In this document: piece after piece, positions 7,528 to 15,419 of the stretch
Layout: each line of letters starts with the position of its first letter
Numbering within the stretch: the first letter of the stretch is position 1
Origin: Mycolicibacterium mucogenicum DSM 44124
GTDB lineage: Bacteria > Actinomycetota > Actinomycetes > Mycobacteriales > Mycobacteriaceae
DNA length: 64,000 bases
Reading direction: 5' to 3'
NCBI RefSeq assembly: GCF_005670685.2
Contig: NZ_CP062008.1
Location: 1,798,001 to 1,862,000 of the forward strand
Notes under the pieces: model-generated
What the model saw: the letters and a program-made list of their open reading frames with translations, nothing else
Told to the model about the DNA's origin: nothing
Databases searched by the model: none
Position numbers and translations under genes: made by a program

Positions 7528-7981
7528 CTCGCTGACGCGCCGGACTCAACGACACCCGCCGTTTGACTCGCGCCGAACTACCCCGACTGTCGGTGGCTTC
7601 TACTTCGATCACCGCGATGACGGGATCGCCCCGCTTCAGCGCGCGAGCGGCCTTGCGTTGGGCGACGGGCGGAATCTCCACGGCGAGAGTGGCTTTGCGC
7701 AACGGCGGCAGGTTCAGCATGGCGGGCCGCAGATGCAGTGTGCGGGGTTGGCGCATCCGGCGGGGAACGTCGATCTCGCCGGTGGCGATCACGTCGCAGG
7801 GCAGGCCGGCCGAACGCACTTGCAGAACAACCGAATCACCCAGTGGCTGATTGCGTTCGCCGCCGAGCCACAGCCTCACGTTCGGCAGCGTCATGCCGCC
7901 GGCTTCCTCATCGCGACTTAGCCGCGATGCGATGGCAGCGCTGATCAACCTGCTGGTCAGCCCACCTTTGCGACGCGCCAC
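7523..7981 (-). CDS. Hypothetical protein, 152 aa, altered C-terminus
   Basis: The protein is basic at both ends and beta-rich in the middle (LPNVRLWLGGERNQPLGDSVVLQVRSAGL), without a signal peptide or membrane segment. A PilZ-like fold is conceivable from the spacing of the strands and the basic N-terminal part, and a diguanylate cyclase gene lies just upstream on the same strand, but no PilZ RxxxR motif is secure. The stop codon lies inside the duplicated tRNA end, so the last residues may be non-native. Function not recognised. Confidence 0.5.
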   Translation of the reverse strand: MARRKGGLTSRLISAAIASRLSRDEEAGGMTLPNVRLWLGGERNQPLGDSVVLQVRSAGLPCDVIATGEIDVPRRMRQPRTLHLRPAMLNLPPLRKATLAVEIPPVAQRKAARALKRGDPVIAVIEVEATDSRGSSARVKRRVSLSPARQRV

Positions 7982-8047
7982 GACGGTAACCTACGCCGGT
8001 TGGCAACGCAGCGAAGCAGGAATGCGGCGCACAGCGAGTCCGGTGCG

Positions 8048-9640
8048 TTACGGCTGCCTGGGTTGTTCCGTCAGCGGTGCCACGGTCGGCAGGAACGGGT
8101 TGATGCGGGCGTGGCGCAGGGTGCCGGGAACATTCGAGAATTCGGCGACCACAACGCGATTCCGGCCCGCCCGCTTCGCGGTGTACAGCGCGGCATCGGC
8201 GCGATTGAGGAAGTCATCGAGCGAGTCGTCGGCATGGAGGACGCTGACGCCTACGCTGACCGTCACCTGGCGGCCCTCAACCGCCAGAGCTGCGACCGCC
8301 GATCTCAACCGTTCGCCGAATTGCTCGGCTCCATCGGCATCTGTTCCGGACAGCAGCACTGCGAATTCTTCGCCACCGATGCGGGCAGCCAGATCATGTT
8401 CGCGGACCAACGATTGGCACGTGGTGGCGATCGCCGTGAGTATCCGATCGCCGATGGTGTGTCCGTATTGATCGTTGACCTGCTTGAAGTTGTCGACGTC
8501 GAACACCACTGCGGCCAGCGGTGTTCTGTCGGCAGCAGCCGATGCGATCCGGTTGGTCAGTTGCTCCACGAAATAGCGCCGATTCGCCAGCGGCACCAAG
8601 GGGTCCTGACGGGCCAGCATCTCGAGTTTCTCGGCCATTCGGCGCCGCTGTTCGAGCAGCGAGAACAACATCATCGAGAAGATGCACCAGGTAGTGGCGA
8701 CGAAGAGTCCGACGGTGGCGAGGCGCCCGGGCAGGCTGATCTTGGCCAACAGGTTGTTCGCGGTCGTGGCCGCCCAGAACACCGCCGGCGCGATCAACGC
8801 GTTGGCGCTGGTGACACCGCGCAGACCTCGCCGCAGACCGACCCAGATGACGAGCGGATAGGTCATGCCGAGGATCAACAGCGGATCGATGGGTAGGACG
8901 GCCATCAGTACGCCGCTGACGGCGATCGTCACTGCGCTGACCACGAGATCGGTTCGGTCTGCACGCCGCCGTCGCCCCGCACCGGTGTCGGCGGCCGCCC
9001 ATGCCAACAGCAATGGCGTGACGAGCAACTGCCCGACCGAGTTTCCGATCCACCAGTGCGTCCAGGCTTCCGGAATCTGGCTGACGTCGGTCAACTGACG
9101 CTGTGCGCCATGGACCAGCAGGGCGTCCCAATTGTCGGGCATCAACCCGGACGGGATGGTTCCCAACCACCACATTGCCGCGACGCCACCGGTGGCGCTG
9201 AGCGGCTGCAGCACCAAGAAGACCAGGACCGCGAACAGCCCGACGTCACGCGGCGAGTCGAAGCGAGGCGAGATGCGCCACCGCTGGAAGAGTGCGGCAC
9301 CGAGCATGCACTCCAGGCTGTTGACGGCGCCGATCAACGCTCCGCCCAGCACCGAAGGCCCGGTCCAGATGGACAAGATCGACTGGCCGAGTAGTACGCC
9401 CCACGTCACGCGCCGGCCGAAGAGAATGCAGAACGCGAGTGCGATGCCTTCGGGCGCGAACATCACGCTGGTGACGTTGTCGTGCTCCACCGACACCTCG
9501 AAAGCCAACCTGCCGAAGACGACGTAGCCGATCGTCAGCAAAAGTGATGCGGCAGCCGTACCCCAGCGCGAGTCGCGCGCCTTCTGTACCCATAAACGCC
9601 ACATCGAGGTGATGATAGCCAGGCTTTGTGACAGGAGCAT
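8048..9640 (-). CDS. MASE1-domain diguanylate cyclase (GGEEF, with I-site)
   Basis: This protein should make cyclic di-GMP from two GTP at the inner membrane. Using a GTG at 9691 the frame is 547 residues; the ATG at 9640, with GGGA upstream, is preferred and gives 530. The numbering here uses the longer form. Eight or so hydrophobic segments between residues 45 and 345 form a MASE1-like sensor. The GGDEF domain follows, with DVDNFKQVND at 398-407 and an intact GGEEF at 439-443. An RxxD product-inhibition site (REHD, 430-433) lies exactly five residues before it. The usual DxLTGLxNRR entry motif is altered to DPLVPLANRR. Confidence 0.88.
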   Translation of the reverse strand: MLLSQSLAIITSMWRLWVQKARDSRWGTAAASLLLTIGYVVFGRLAFEVSVEHDNVTSVMFAPEGIALAFCILFGRRVTWGVLLGQSILSIWTGPSVLGGALIGAVNSLECMLGAALFQRWRISPRFDSPRDVGLFAVLVFLVLQPLSATGGVAAMWWLGTIPSGLMPDNWDALLVHGAQRQLTDVSQIPEAWTHWWIGNSVGQLLVTPLLLAWAAADTGAGRRRRADRTDLVVSAVTIAVSGVLMAVLPIDPLLILGMTYPLVIWVGLRRGLRGVTSANALIAPAVFWAATTANNLLAKISLPGRLATVGLFVATTWCIFSMMLFSLLEQRRRMAEKLEMLARQDPLVPLANRRYFVEQLTNRIASAAADRTPLAAVVFDVDNFKQVNDQYGHTIGDRILTAIATTCQSLVREHDLAARIGGEEFAVLLSGTDADGAEQFGERLRSAVAALAVEGRQVTVSVGVSVLHADDSLDDFLNRADAALYTAKRAGRNRVVVAEFSNVPGTLRHARINPFLPTVAPLTEQPRQP

Positions 9641-9775
9641 ATTCCCGCGGACGTGCAAATCCAGCAACGCGATACCGGTTGCCGATGTCACGTGGGATTC
9701 GGGGCGATACGCGCTGTCGCGGCGCGGAATCGGCCGGCACCGATGGCACCCAGGTTGGTGCAGGAGAATTGACCT

Positions 9776-11842
9776 GTGCAGTTATTGGCGGCGGTACGGA
9801 GAGCGAGTGTCCTCAGCGCCGCCGATCCGGGGCACATCAGGCTGCGGAGCGCGGCGTCGACCACGTTCTCGCTGCTGCTGGCGATCGGCGCGATGCTGGC
9901 GTTCACGCGTGCGGCCGGCCAGCCGGTGACGGTCGCGATGCTGGGCGCGGTGGTGGCGATGCAGGCCTCGGCCGCAGTCAAGGACCGAGACCAGCGCAGC
10001 CGCAACATCACGACGCTGCTGCTGTTCTTCCCGGCGATCGGCGCCATGGCCTTGGCCGCAGTCCTGGTGCCCCACGGGAAGATCGTCGACGTCGGCTTCA
10101 TCGCCGTGCTCTTCGCCGCGGTATGGGTGCGGCGGTACGGCCCGCGCGGAAACGCGCTCGGGATGGTCGCGTTCATCTCGTACTTCTTCGTGATGTTCCT
10201 GCGGACCCCGGTGCATCAGATTCCGGTGCTGGCAGTCGCGGTTGCGGTGGGAATCCTGTCGTCGCTGGCGGTGCACGTGCTGCTGTTTCCGGAGCGGCCG
10301 CGCGTCGAGGCACGTCGCCTCCTGTCGGCGCTGCGCGCCGCGTCGCTCTCGACACTCGACGTCGCCACCCGGCGCGGCGAGGTGAGCGTCGACGTCGCAC
10401 GGCACCAACTCGACCAGCTCGGTGAGACGGCGCTGCTCATCGACGACTGGCTGGACCGGCATGAGGCCGCGAAGTCCCTCAGCGTCACCAGCAAGGACCT
10501 GGCGCTGCGGGTGTTCGAGGCACAGATCATGCTGGAGCAGGCGGCGTCGTTCCTGTGGGGGCTGGACCAGGATGAGCCGTGGCCCGAGGGTCTGGTCGAC
10601 GCGGTTGCAGCGCTGCGCATCTGCCTGGACAACAACCCCACCGACGAACAGCTGCGGCAGGCCCGACGGCTGGGGGCCGCGGCGGCCGACAAGGCCGACC
10701 TGTCGACCTCGGCGGGCGTCGCGACGGCGACGGCGTACCGGGCTATGCAGGCGCACTTGGCAATTCACCACATCACGACCAACGCCCGCGGCATCAGCGA
10801 CGACGACATCGCCGCGGCCGGGACCGACGCTGACGACGATCAGGACGCGCCGACCGGACTCAATCCCAGCACCAAATCGGCGATTCAAGTCGCGGTGGCA
10901 ACCAGTGCCGCAACGGTTCTGGGCAACCTGATCTCACCCGATCGTGGATATTGGGCGGTGCTGACGGCCTTCCTGGTGTTCACGGGTGTCACGACGCGCG
11001 GCGAGATCCTTTCGCGCGCAGGTCATCGCATCGTCGGCACCATCGCCGGGGTGGTGGCGGGTGTGCTGCTCGCCGCGGAGATCGGGCACAATCCGGCGTT
11101 GCAGATCGTCGTCCTGGTGGTCTGCGTGTTCTTCGCGTTCTACCTCGCGACCGTCGCCTACTTCTGGTTGACCTTCTTCGTCACGGTTCTGCTGGCGATG
11201 TTGTACGGGCTCCTCGGCAATTTCAGTGCCCAAGTGCTCGAGGTGCGCATCGCGGAAACAGCAGTGGGAAGCCTGGTGGGTATCGCGTCCGCGTATTTCG
11301 TCTTCTCCACCAAGACCCGGGCCACCTTCGCCGCGAAGGTCAATGACTACCTCGACCAGATGGAGCGGGTGATCGGCACCGCGGTAACGGCGGTACTCGA
11401 TGCAGGCGATGCCGGCGATCTGGTTGCCGACACCCGCCGGATGGACAACGCGCTGAAGGAAGCCGTCACGGCCGGCAAACCGCTTCAGATGGGGCCACTT
11501 TCGGAGCTCCGGCATGGGGTCCGGCGCATGATGCGCGGTCTGCAGGTCGCGAACCGCTCGGCCCACGCGTTGGCTCGCGCGGGGGTCACCGCGGCACACG
11601 GTGCGCAAGTTCCCGACGGCGCCGACGAGGCCCTCCACCAGGCGGCGGCGCGCGCTGGTGCCGCGGTGGCCGGCATTCGGAAGCTGGTTGCCGGTGACGA
11701 TCCGAACACGTCTGAGAAGCGCAGTGATACAGCTCTTTTCGATGTCGGTCTACCGGAGATGCGGCCAGGCCCGGTCCGGGCGTCGGTCCGGGCGCTCAAT
11801 GTCATCGACCGCGCGCTGACAGAGGTGACCGTTCGGGTGTGA
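9776..11842 (+). CDS. FUSC family membrane protein (putative aromatic-compound exporter)
   Basis: A 688-residue integral membrane protein. Its GTG start at 9776 has AGGAG nine bases upstream. It has the duplicated layout of the FUSC/YccS group: a first cluster of about six membrane helices in residues 25-175, a soluble helical stretch to about 360, a second cluster in residues 365-485 and a cytoplasmic tail. Relatives (AaeB, FusC) export aromatic acids or fusaric acid, but many actinobacterial members are uncharacterised. It is transcribed divergently from the cyclase gene and no adaptor protein is encoded beside it. Confidence 0.8.
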   Translation: MQLLAAVRRASVLSAADPGHIRLRSAASTTFSLLLAIGAMLAFTRAAGQPVTVAMLGAVVAMQASAAVKDRDQRSRNITTLLLFFPAIGAMALAAVLVPHGKIVDVGFIAVLFAAVWVRRYGPRGNALGMVAFISYFFVMFLRTPVHQIPVLAVAVAVGILSSLAVHVLLFPERPRVEARRLLSALRAASLSTLDVATRRGEVSVDVARHQLDQLGETALLIDDWLDRHEAAKSLSVTSKDLALRVFEAQIMLEQAASFLWGLDQDEPWPEGLVDAVAALRICLDNNPTDEQLRQARRLGAAAADKADLSTSAGVATATAYRAMQAHLAIHHITTNARGISDDDIAAAGTDADDDQDAPTGLNPSTKSAIQVAVATSAATVLGNLISPDRGYWAVLTAFLVFTGVTTRGEILSRAGHRIVGTIAGVVAGVLLAAEIGHNPALQIVVLVVCVFFAFYLATVAYFWLTFFVTVLLAMLYGLLGNFSAQVLEVRIAETAVGSLVGIASAYFVFSTKTRATFAAKVNDYLDQMERVIGTAVTAVLDAGDAGDLVADTRRMDNALKEAVTAGKPLQMGPLSELRHGVRRMMRGLQVANRSAHALARAGVTAAHGAQVPDGADEALHQAAARAGAAVAGIRKLVAGDDPNTSEKRSDTALFDVGLPEMRPGPVRASVRALNVIDRALTEVTVRV

Positions 11843-11884
11843 TGCTTGGCGGCCTGCAGGCCCCAGGGCAGTTCGTGAAAAAGT

Positions 11885-11901
11885 GTCCCGTCTTTCGGGA
11901 C
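11885..11901. terminator. Short perfect hairpin between FUSC and trefoil genes
   Basis: GTCCCG-TCTTT-CGGGAC forms a 6-bp perfect stem with a 5-base loop, 43 bp after the FUSC stop and 63 bp before the next start. There is no U-run, so it could be a weak terminator or part of the leader of the downstream gene. Confidence 0.4.
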
Positions 11902-11963
11902 TCGGTGCTCCTACCTGTGTAAGGGGTCCAACCAGGACTCCGATCTCATCGAAGGAGCACTTC

Positions 11964-12563
11964 ATGGTTGCCGATATCTACCCCCAGCCGTCCGCGCCGA
12001 AACCGACGTCGATGCGCAAGCACCGGCGACTACTCGCCGTCGCCGGCGTTTCAGCGATGGCCGTCATGGCCGTGAGCTTGTCCGGTGTGGCCTCGGCGGC
12101 CACCCCGACGAAGACCAACTGCACATTCAAGACCGCCAATGGGCACTATGTGACGGCAGTCAACAGCGGCGGGTTGACGGGACTCGGCCAGCCGTCGTTC
12201 GACGTAATCCACACGGACGCAGTGCGGGTCGGCTCATGGGAGACCTTTGCGCTCGTCGATGCCGGTGACGGAACGCACTACGGAATCCGTGCCTTCGATG
12301 GGCACTACCTCACGGCCGTGGGCGGTGGTGGACGGACCACCGACGTCATCCACTCCGACGCCACACAGTTGCAGGGTTGGGAGAAATTCACCATCACCAA
12401 GCTCCCGTCGGCTCCGGGCGGTCAGACCGTGTATTCGATCGGCACCATCGACGGACACTTCCTCACGGCCGTGGGCGGTGGCGGACGAACCACTGACACC
12501 ATCCATTCCGATGCCACAGTGGCCAACGGCTGGGAGCAGTTCCACATCCACTGCGCAAGCTGA
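11964..12563 (+). CDS. Secreted fascin-like beta-trefoil protein
   Basis: A 199-residue exported protein. The ATG at 11964 has AAGGAG six bases upstream. A basic region (SMRKHRR) and hydrophobic stretch end at ASA near residue 47, a signal peptidase I site. The mature part consists of three related units, each built around GHY/FLTAV, a Gly-rich turn and VIHSDA-type strands; the second and third share the run LTAVGGGGRTTD and are close at DNA level as well. This is the pattern of a fascin or ricin-type beta-trefoil, a fold that commonly binds actin, sugars or proteins. Ligand unknown. A strong hairpin follows the gene. Confidence 0.75.
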   Translation: MVADIYPQPSAPKPTSMRKHRRLLAVAGVSAMAVMAVSLSGVASAATPTKTNCTFKTANGHYVTAVNSGGLTGLGQPSFDVIHTDAVRVGSWETFALVDAGDGTHYGIRAFDGHYLTAVGGGGRTTDVIHSDATQLQGWEKFTITKLPSAPGGQTVYSIGTIDGHFLTAVGGGGRTTDTIHSDATVANGWEQFHIHCAS

Positions 12564-12614
12564 GCGCCTGCGCGATAATCCGTTATCGGAGAACGCTTTC
12601 AGCGTATTCGCTCG

Positions 12615-12657
12615 GCGGTGGGCCGCCGGCACTCGTGTGAGTGTCGCGGCCCACCGC
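12615..12657. terminator. Bidirectional terminator hairpin
   Basis: GCGGTGGGCCGC pairs perfectly over 12 bp with GCGGCCCACCGC, and a second stem CACTC/GAGTG closes inside the loop. It lies between the convergent trefoil and dispanin genes and would serve both. No long U-run, as usual in mycobacteria. Confidence 0.75.
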
Positions 12658-12666
12658 TGAGTCGCA

Positions 12667-12990
12667 TCAGGTGAACGCAGCCCCGTAGGACGCCGCGCCG
12701 ATCACGAATGTGAACACCAGGTAGATCACGAGAACCACGGCGCCGGCGATCGCACCCCACGTCGCCCACTTCTTGGCCTCGTCCGCGGCTGTCTGCGCGG
12801 CTTGGAACTGGCCCTGGGCCCACAGACCCGAGACTTGAGTCGCCTTGACGATCGACACGATGCCGAAAGGTAGGCAGCAGAAGATCGTGACGAGGATGCC
12901 CAGCACCAGGTTGTTGTTGGGCGGTCCACCTGCGGGCGGAAGGCCGCCGGCCGGCGGCGGAGGGTAATTCCCTGGTGGTATCTCAGTCAT
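12667..12990 (-). CDS. CD225/dispanin family membrane protein
   Basis: A 107-residue protein with a Pro/Gly-rich cytoplasmic N-terminus (about 25 residues) and two hydrophobic segments, about 28-48 and 78-100. The first carries the dispanin signature: Asn-rich entry, ILVTIFCCLPFGIVSIVKA with the double Cys and the PFG turn. The connecting loop ends in a KKWATWG segment, as in bacterial members. The group is related to interferon-induced transmembrane proteins; its bacterial role is not known. Confidence 0.82.
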   Translation of the reverse strand: MTEIPPGNYPPPPAGGLPPAGGPPNNNLVLGILVTIFCCLPFGIVSIVKATQVSGLWAQGQFQAAQTAADEAKKWATWGAIAGAVVLVIYLVFTFVIGAASYGAAFT

Positions 12991-13147
12991 TGCAGCCTCT
13001 CGTTGTTTCGGTCACTACTCGGTAGGAAGTCCGTCGTCGGATGCGGTCAGCGGTGACCGCCTCGGGACGTTACGGCGCACCGATTGGAATCCGATTGGGA
13101 CGCCTACAGAGCAAGGACACAACACAGACGCCGCTACCGATCCCAAT

Positions 13148-13176
13148 ATTGGGGAGTGATGTATTGGGGAGTGATG
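13148..13176. repeat. 15-bp tandem duplication
   Basis: The word ATTGGGGAGTGATG occurs at 13148-13161 and again at 13163-13176. It overlaps a CCAATATTGG palindrome at 13143-13152. The surrounding spacer 12991-13200 has no convincing gene. Confidence 0.7.
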
Positions 13177-13200
13177 GCTGCGGTTATGGGGTGGATCTCG

Positions 13201-13812
13201 TCAGTGCAGCCCGTTCTTGATCGCCGCGGCCTGCTTCTGACTGACGTCGGCGACGAAGTCGGGCGGTGCGTCTGCGCCGGCGGGGCCGTCGAATTCGAGA
13301 GTCACGAAAGCCTTGCCCTCGGTGAAGAGCACGACCGTCACCGATTTGGCGCCGTCGGGGGAGGTCCCGGACACCGAGGTGCCGCCGCTCCCGACGTTCA
13401 TCGGGGCGGGGGTCCCACCGGTGACATTGCTGCCGAGCGCGCCCTTGGCCGCCTCCAGAGCACTGGATGCGGCGGCGGGGTCGGCCAGGACCAGGATCGT
13501 GTCGCCGACCACGTGGGTGCTGTCAGGGTTGCTGAAAGATGCTGCGACGCCGGGCTGGCCGTTGGGGTTCTGGACCGGGGCGCTCGCGGTGAACACCTCC
13601 GGCGCGACAAGGTCTGTGCCCTTGATCAGCAGTGCGCTGTAGTCAGCCGGTTGGGCCGCAGCGGAACTCGACGTCGAACTCGCTGAAGAACTCGCCGATG
13701 ATGCAGAGGTGGAGGACTCCTTCGACTTGGAATCGCTACTGCAGCCGGCCGCTGCCAGGACGGCCAATGTGCTGGCCCCGATTGCGCTGGCGATCTTCAC
13801 GGAAGTTCTCAC
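13201..13812 (-). CDS. Putative lipoprotein with Ser-rich linker
   Basis: A 203-residue protein. It has a short basic N-terminus, a hydrophobic stretch and a lipobox LAAAGC, with Cys24 as the acylation site. A Ser/Ala low-complexity linker spans residues 25-55. The globular remainder resembles small mycobacterial lipoproteins of the LpqN/DUF-type, with alternating strands such as SVTVVLFTEGKAFVTLEFDG. It should sit on the outer face of the plasma membrane. No catalytic residues identified. Confidence 0.72.
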   Translation of the reverse strand: MRTSVKIASAIGASTLAVLAAAGCSSDSKSKESSTSASSASSSASSTSSSAAAQPADYSALLIKGTDLVAPEVFTASAPVQNPNGQPGVAASFSNPDSTHVVGDTILVLADPAAASSALEAAKGALGSNVTGGTPAPMNVGSGGTSVSGTSPDGAKSVTVVLFTEGKAFVTLEFDGPAGADAPPDFVADVSQKQAAAIKNGLH

Positions 13813-13930
13813 GGCGTCGAGCTCCTCTCGGGCGAAATCCGCCGCCCGCCCTGCGGCGAGCGGCGGAATGGCTGGCGAAACTCTAACGCGAATCGATGGT
13901 GTCGACCTGCGGTTTGACGCGGAATACCCG

Positions 13931-14275
13931 TCAGTTCATCGGGCCGTCAGGCATCGGTGCGTTGCAGCGCGCGCGGAAGTCGGCCGCGGGCTGGCGGATG
14001 CCCTCGATTTCGGTCTTCACCTGCGGGTTCGCATCCATGTACGTGGTGATATCGGTGCGCATCTGGTCCCGCGTCTTGCCCTTGAGACCCGTGAAGAACG
14101 CGTTCACGTCCGGGTGGGTGAAAAGGTATGACGCGGTCGCGGCGTTCACGCCGGACATCACATTGGCGAGGTCGCCGGCCGTGCAGTCTGGCGGGTCGGC
14201 GATGGCGGTCGTCGCCGTGCCGATAAACGTCGCACCGGCGATCAGGCCGGCACCGATGATGTTGCGGATTCTCAT
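13931..14275 (-). CDS. Secreted hemophore-like protein
   Basis: A 114-residue exported protein starting at ATG 14275; a longer frame upstream is a shadow of the next gene. A signal peptide ends at AIA-DPP near residue 27. The mature domain is all-helical with one Cys near each end (Cys31 and Cys104), likely a disulfide. Helices containing YLFTHPDVNAFF and QMRTDITTYMDANPQVKTEIEGIRQP match the mycobacterial hemophore/haem-degrading small-protein family (Rv0203-like). Haem binding is inferred from the family. It lies 37 bp downstream of another small secreted protein on the same strand. Confidence 0.72.
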   Translation of the reverse strand: MRIRNIIGAGLIAGATFIGTATTAIADPPDCTAGDLANVMSGVNAATASYLFTHPDVNAFFTGLKGKTRDQMRTDITTYMDANPQVKTEIEGIRQPAADFRARCNAPMPDGPMN

Positions 14276-14312
14276 GTTTGGTTGCTCCTCGAGGTTGTCG
14301 AAATAAAGGGAA

Positions 14313-14618
14313 TCAGCGACGCGGTCCGATACCGCCACCGCCGCCGGGGCCACCACCGGGGCGCAGCGGCGGGCGCGGGGGCAGGGGCACGACGACGTCC
14401 ACGCCCCAGCCGTCGTCGCAATACCAGGGATCAGCGCAGTACGACGGGTAGGCCGCGGAGGGCGGCGTCGGGCCGCCGCCTCGAACGTCACCCTGTGCGC
14501 ACACGGTGGCGTATCCGGCGCCGGTGCAGTCGGCCGAGGCCGGTGCTGCCGCACTGAGGCCGATGGGCACAAACGTGAGCGCCAGACCCAAACTCAGGGA
14601 GCGCTGCTGAAGTCGCAT
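14313..14618 (-). CDS. Small secreted Pro/Gly-rich protein
   Basis: 101 residues from the ATG at 14618, which has GGAAGAAG just upstream. A signal peptide ends at ASA near residue 29. The mature part has four Cys residues in the first half and a Pro/Gly-rich tail (LPPRPPLRPGGG). No known domain recognised. It precedes the hemophore-like gene by 37 bp, so the two may be co-transcribed. Confidence 0.65.
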   Translation of the reverse strand: MRLQQRSLSLGLALTFVPIGLSAAAPASADCTGAGYATVCAQGDVRGGGPTPPSAAYPSYCADPWYCDDGWGVDVVVPLPPRPPLRPGGGPGGGGGIGPRR

Positions 14619-14858
14619 GGTCTTCTTCCTTCGAACGGCTGGCTCGCGGTGATCGGCACGCTGCCGGTGCGCGGAACCGGTGTCGGCTGAGCATAATTGG
14701 GCGTTGCCGCTCAAGAAGCGGTTGCGCGATTATTGCGTTGTTCAGGCTGTGTTAATCCTTGGTGCGGTTTGCTGAGCGACCGGACCACAATCGCCGCGTG
14801 AGGCATCGCGGCGGTGGTACGGTCCGCCATGTCGAGTATGCGTGACGAAGGGGTCAAT

Positions 14859-15419
14859 ATGAGCGAGAACAGCCAGGATTGGACCAAGCCGGCCGCCATG
14901 GCGATCCCCAAGGAGGGCTACTTCGAGGAGGTGCGGGGCCGCTACGGCCCGGTGTTCCCGAAGACCCCGGCCTGCTACGGCTTCTCGATCATCGCGAAGG
15001 TGAAAGAGGGCCGCGAGGAAGTGGTCAGGGCGTACGGCAAGACCATCGAGGAGACCATCAAGGCCAGTCCGGAGGCGTTGGCACCGCTGCGTCTGCACTA
15101 CCTGCGCTGGAACCTTTTCGACGTCGGCTCGGGTCTGCATTTCCAGTACATGGGCATCTTCGACACCGATTTCGACAAGTACACCGAGGACGCGGTGGCA
15201 CTGTTCAGCGCGACCGGCATCACGACAGTGTTCACCAATCTCGAAGGCTTCCCGGAGGATTGGCGGACCAACACCGACGCATTCATCAAATTCGTTCGCG
15301 ACCATCAGCAGCCGAGCTTCCTTGAGTACGGCGAGTACCCCTACGTGACCGCGGACGAGATCAAGAAGGCGTTGCGGCTCAAGGCGGCGTTCTCGACGAT
15401 GCTCGATCAAATGCAGTAA
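14859..15419 (+). CDS. DyP-associated hypothetical protein, 186 aa
   Basis: The ATG at 14859 has GAAGGGG six bases upstream and is chosen over the upstream GTG at 14814 and ATGs at 14829 and 14838. It is a soluble protein without signal peptide. Two related halves, each with a strand-helix-strand pattern (FSIIAKVKEGREEVVRAY and FQYMGIFDTDFDKYTEDAVALF), suggest a ferredoxin-like or dimeric alpha/beta barrel fold, the same class of fold as DyP peroxidase; this is inference. Its TAA overlaps the ATG of the peroxidase gene by one base, so the two products are probably made in step and may form a complex. Confidence 0.7.
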   Translation: MSENSQDWTKPAAMAIPKEGYFEEVRGRYGPVFPKTPACYGFSIIAKVKEGREEVVRAYGKTIEETIKASPEALAPLRLHYLRWNLFDVGSGLHFQYMGIFDTDFDKYTEDAVALFSATGITTVFTNLEGFPEDWRTNTDAFIKFVRDHQQPSFLEYGEYPYVTADEIKKALRLKAAFSTMLDQMQ

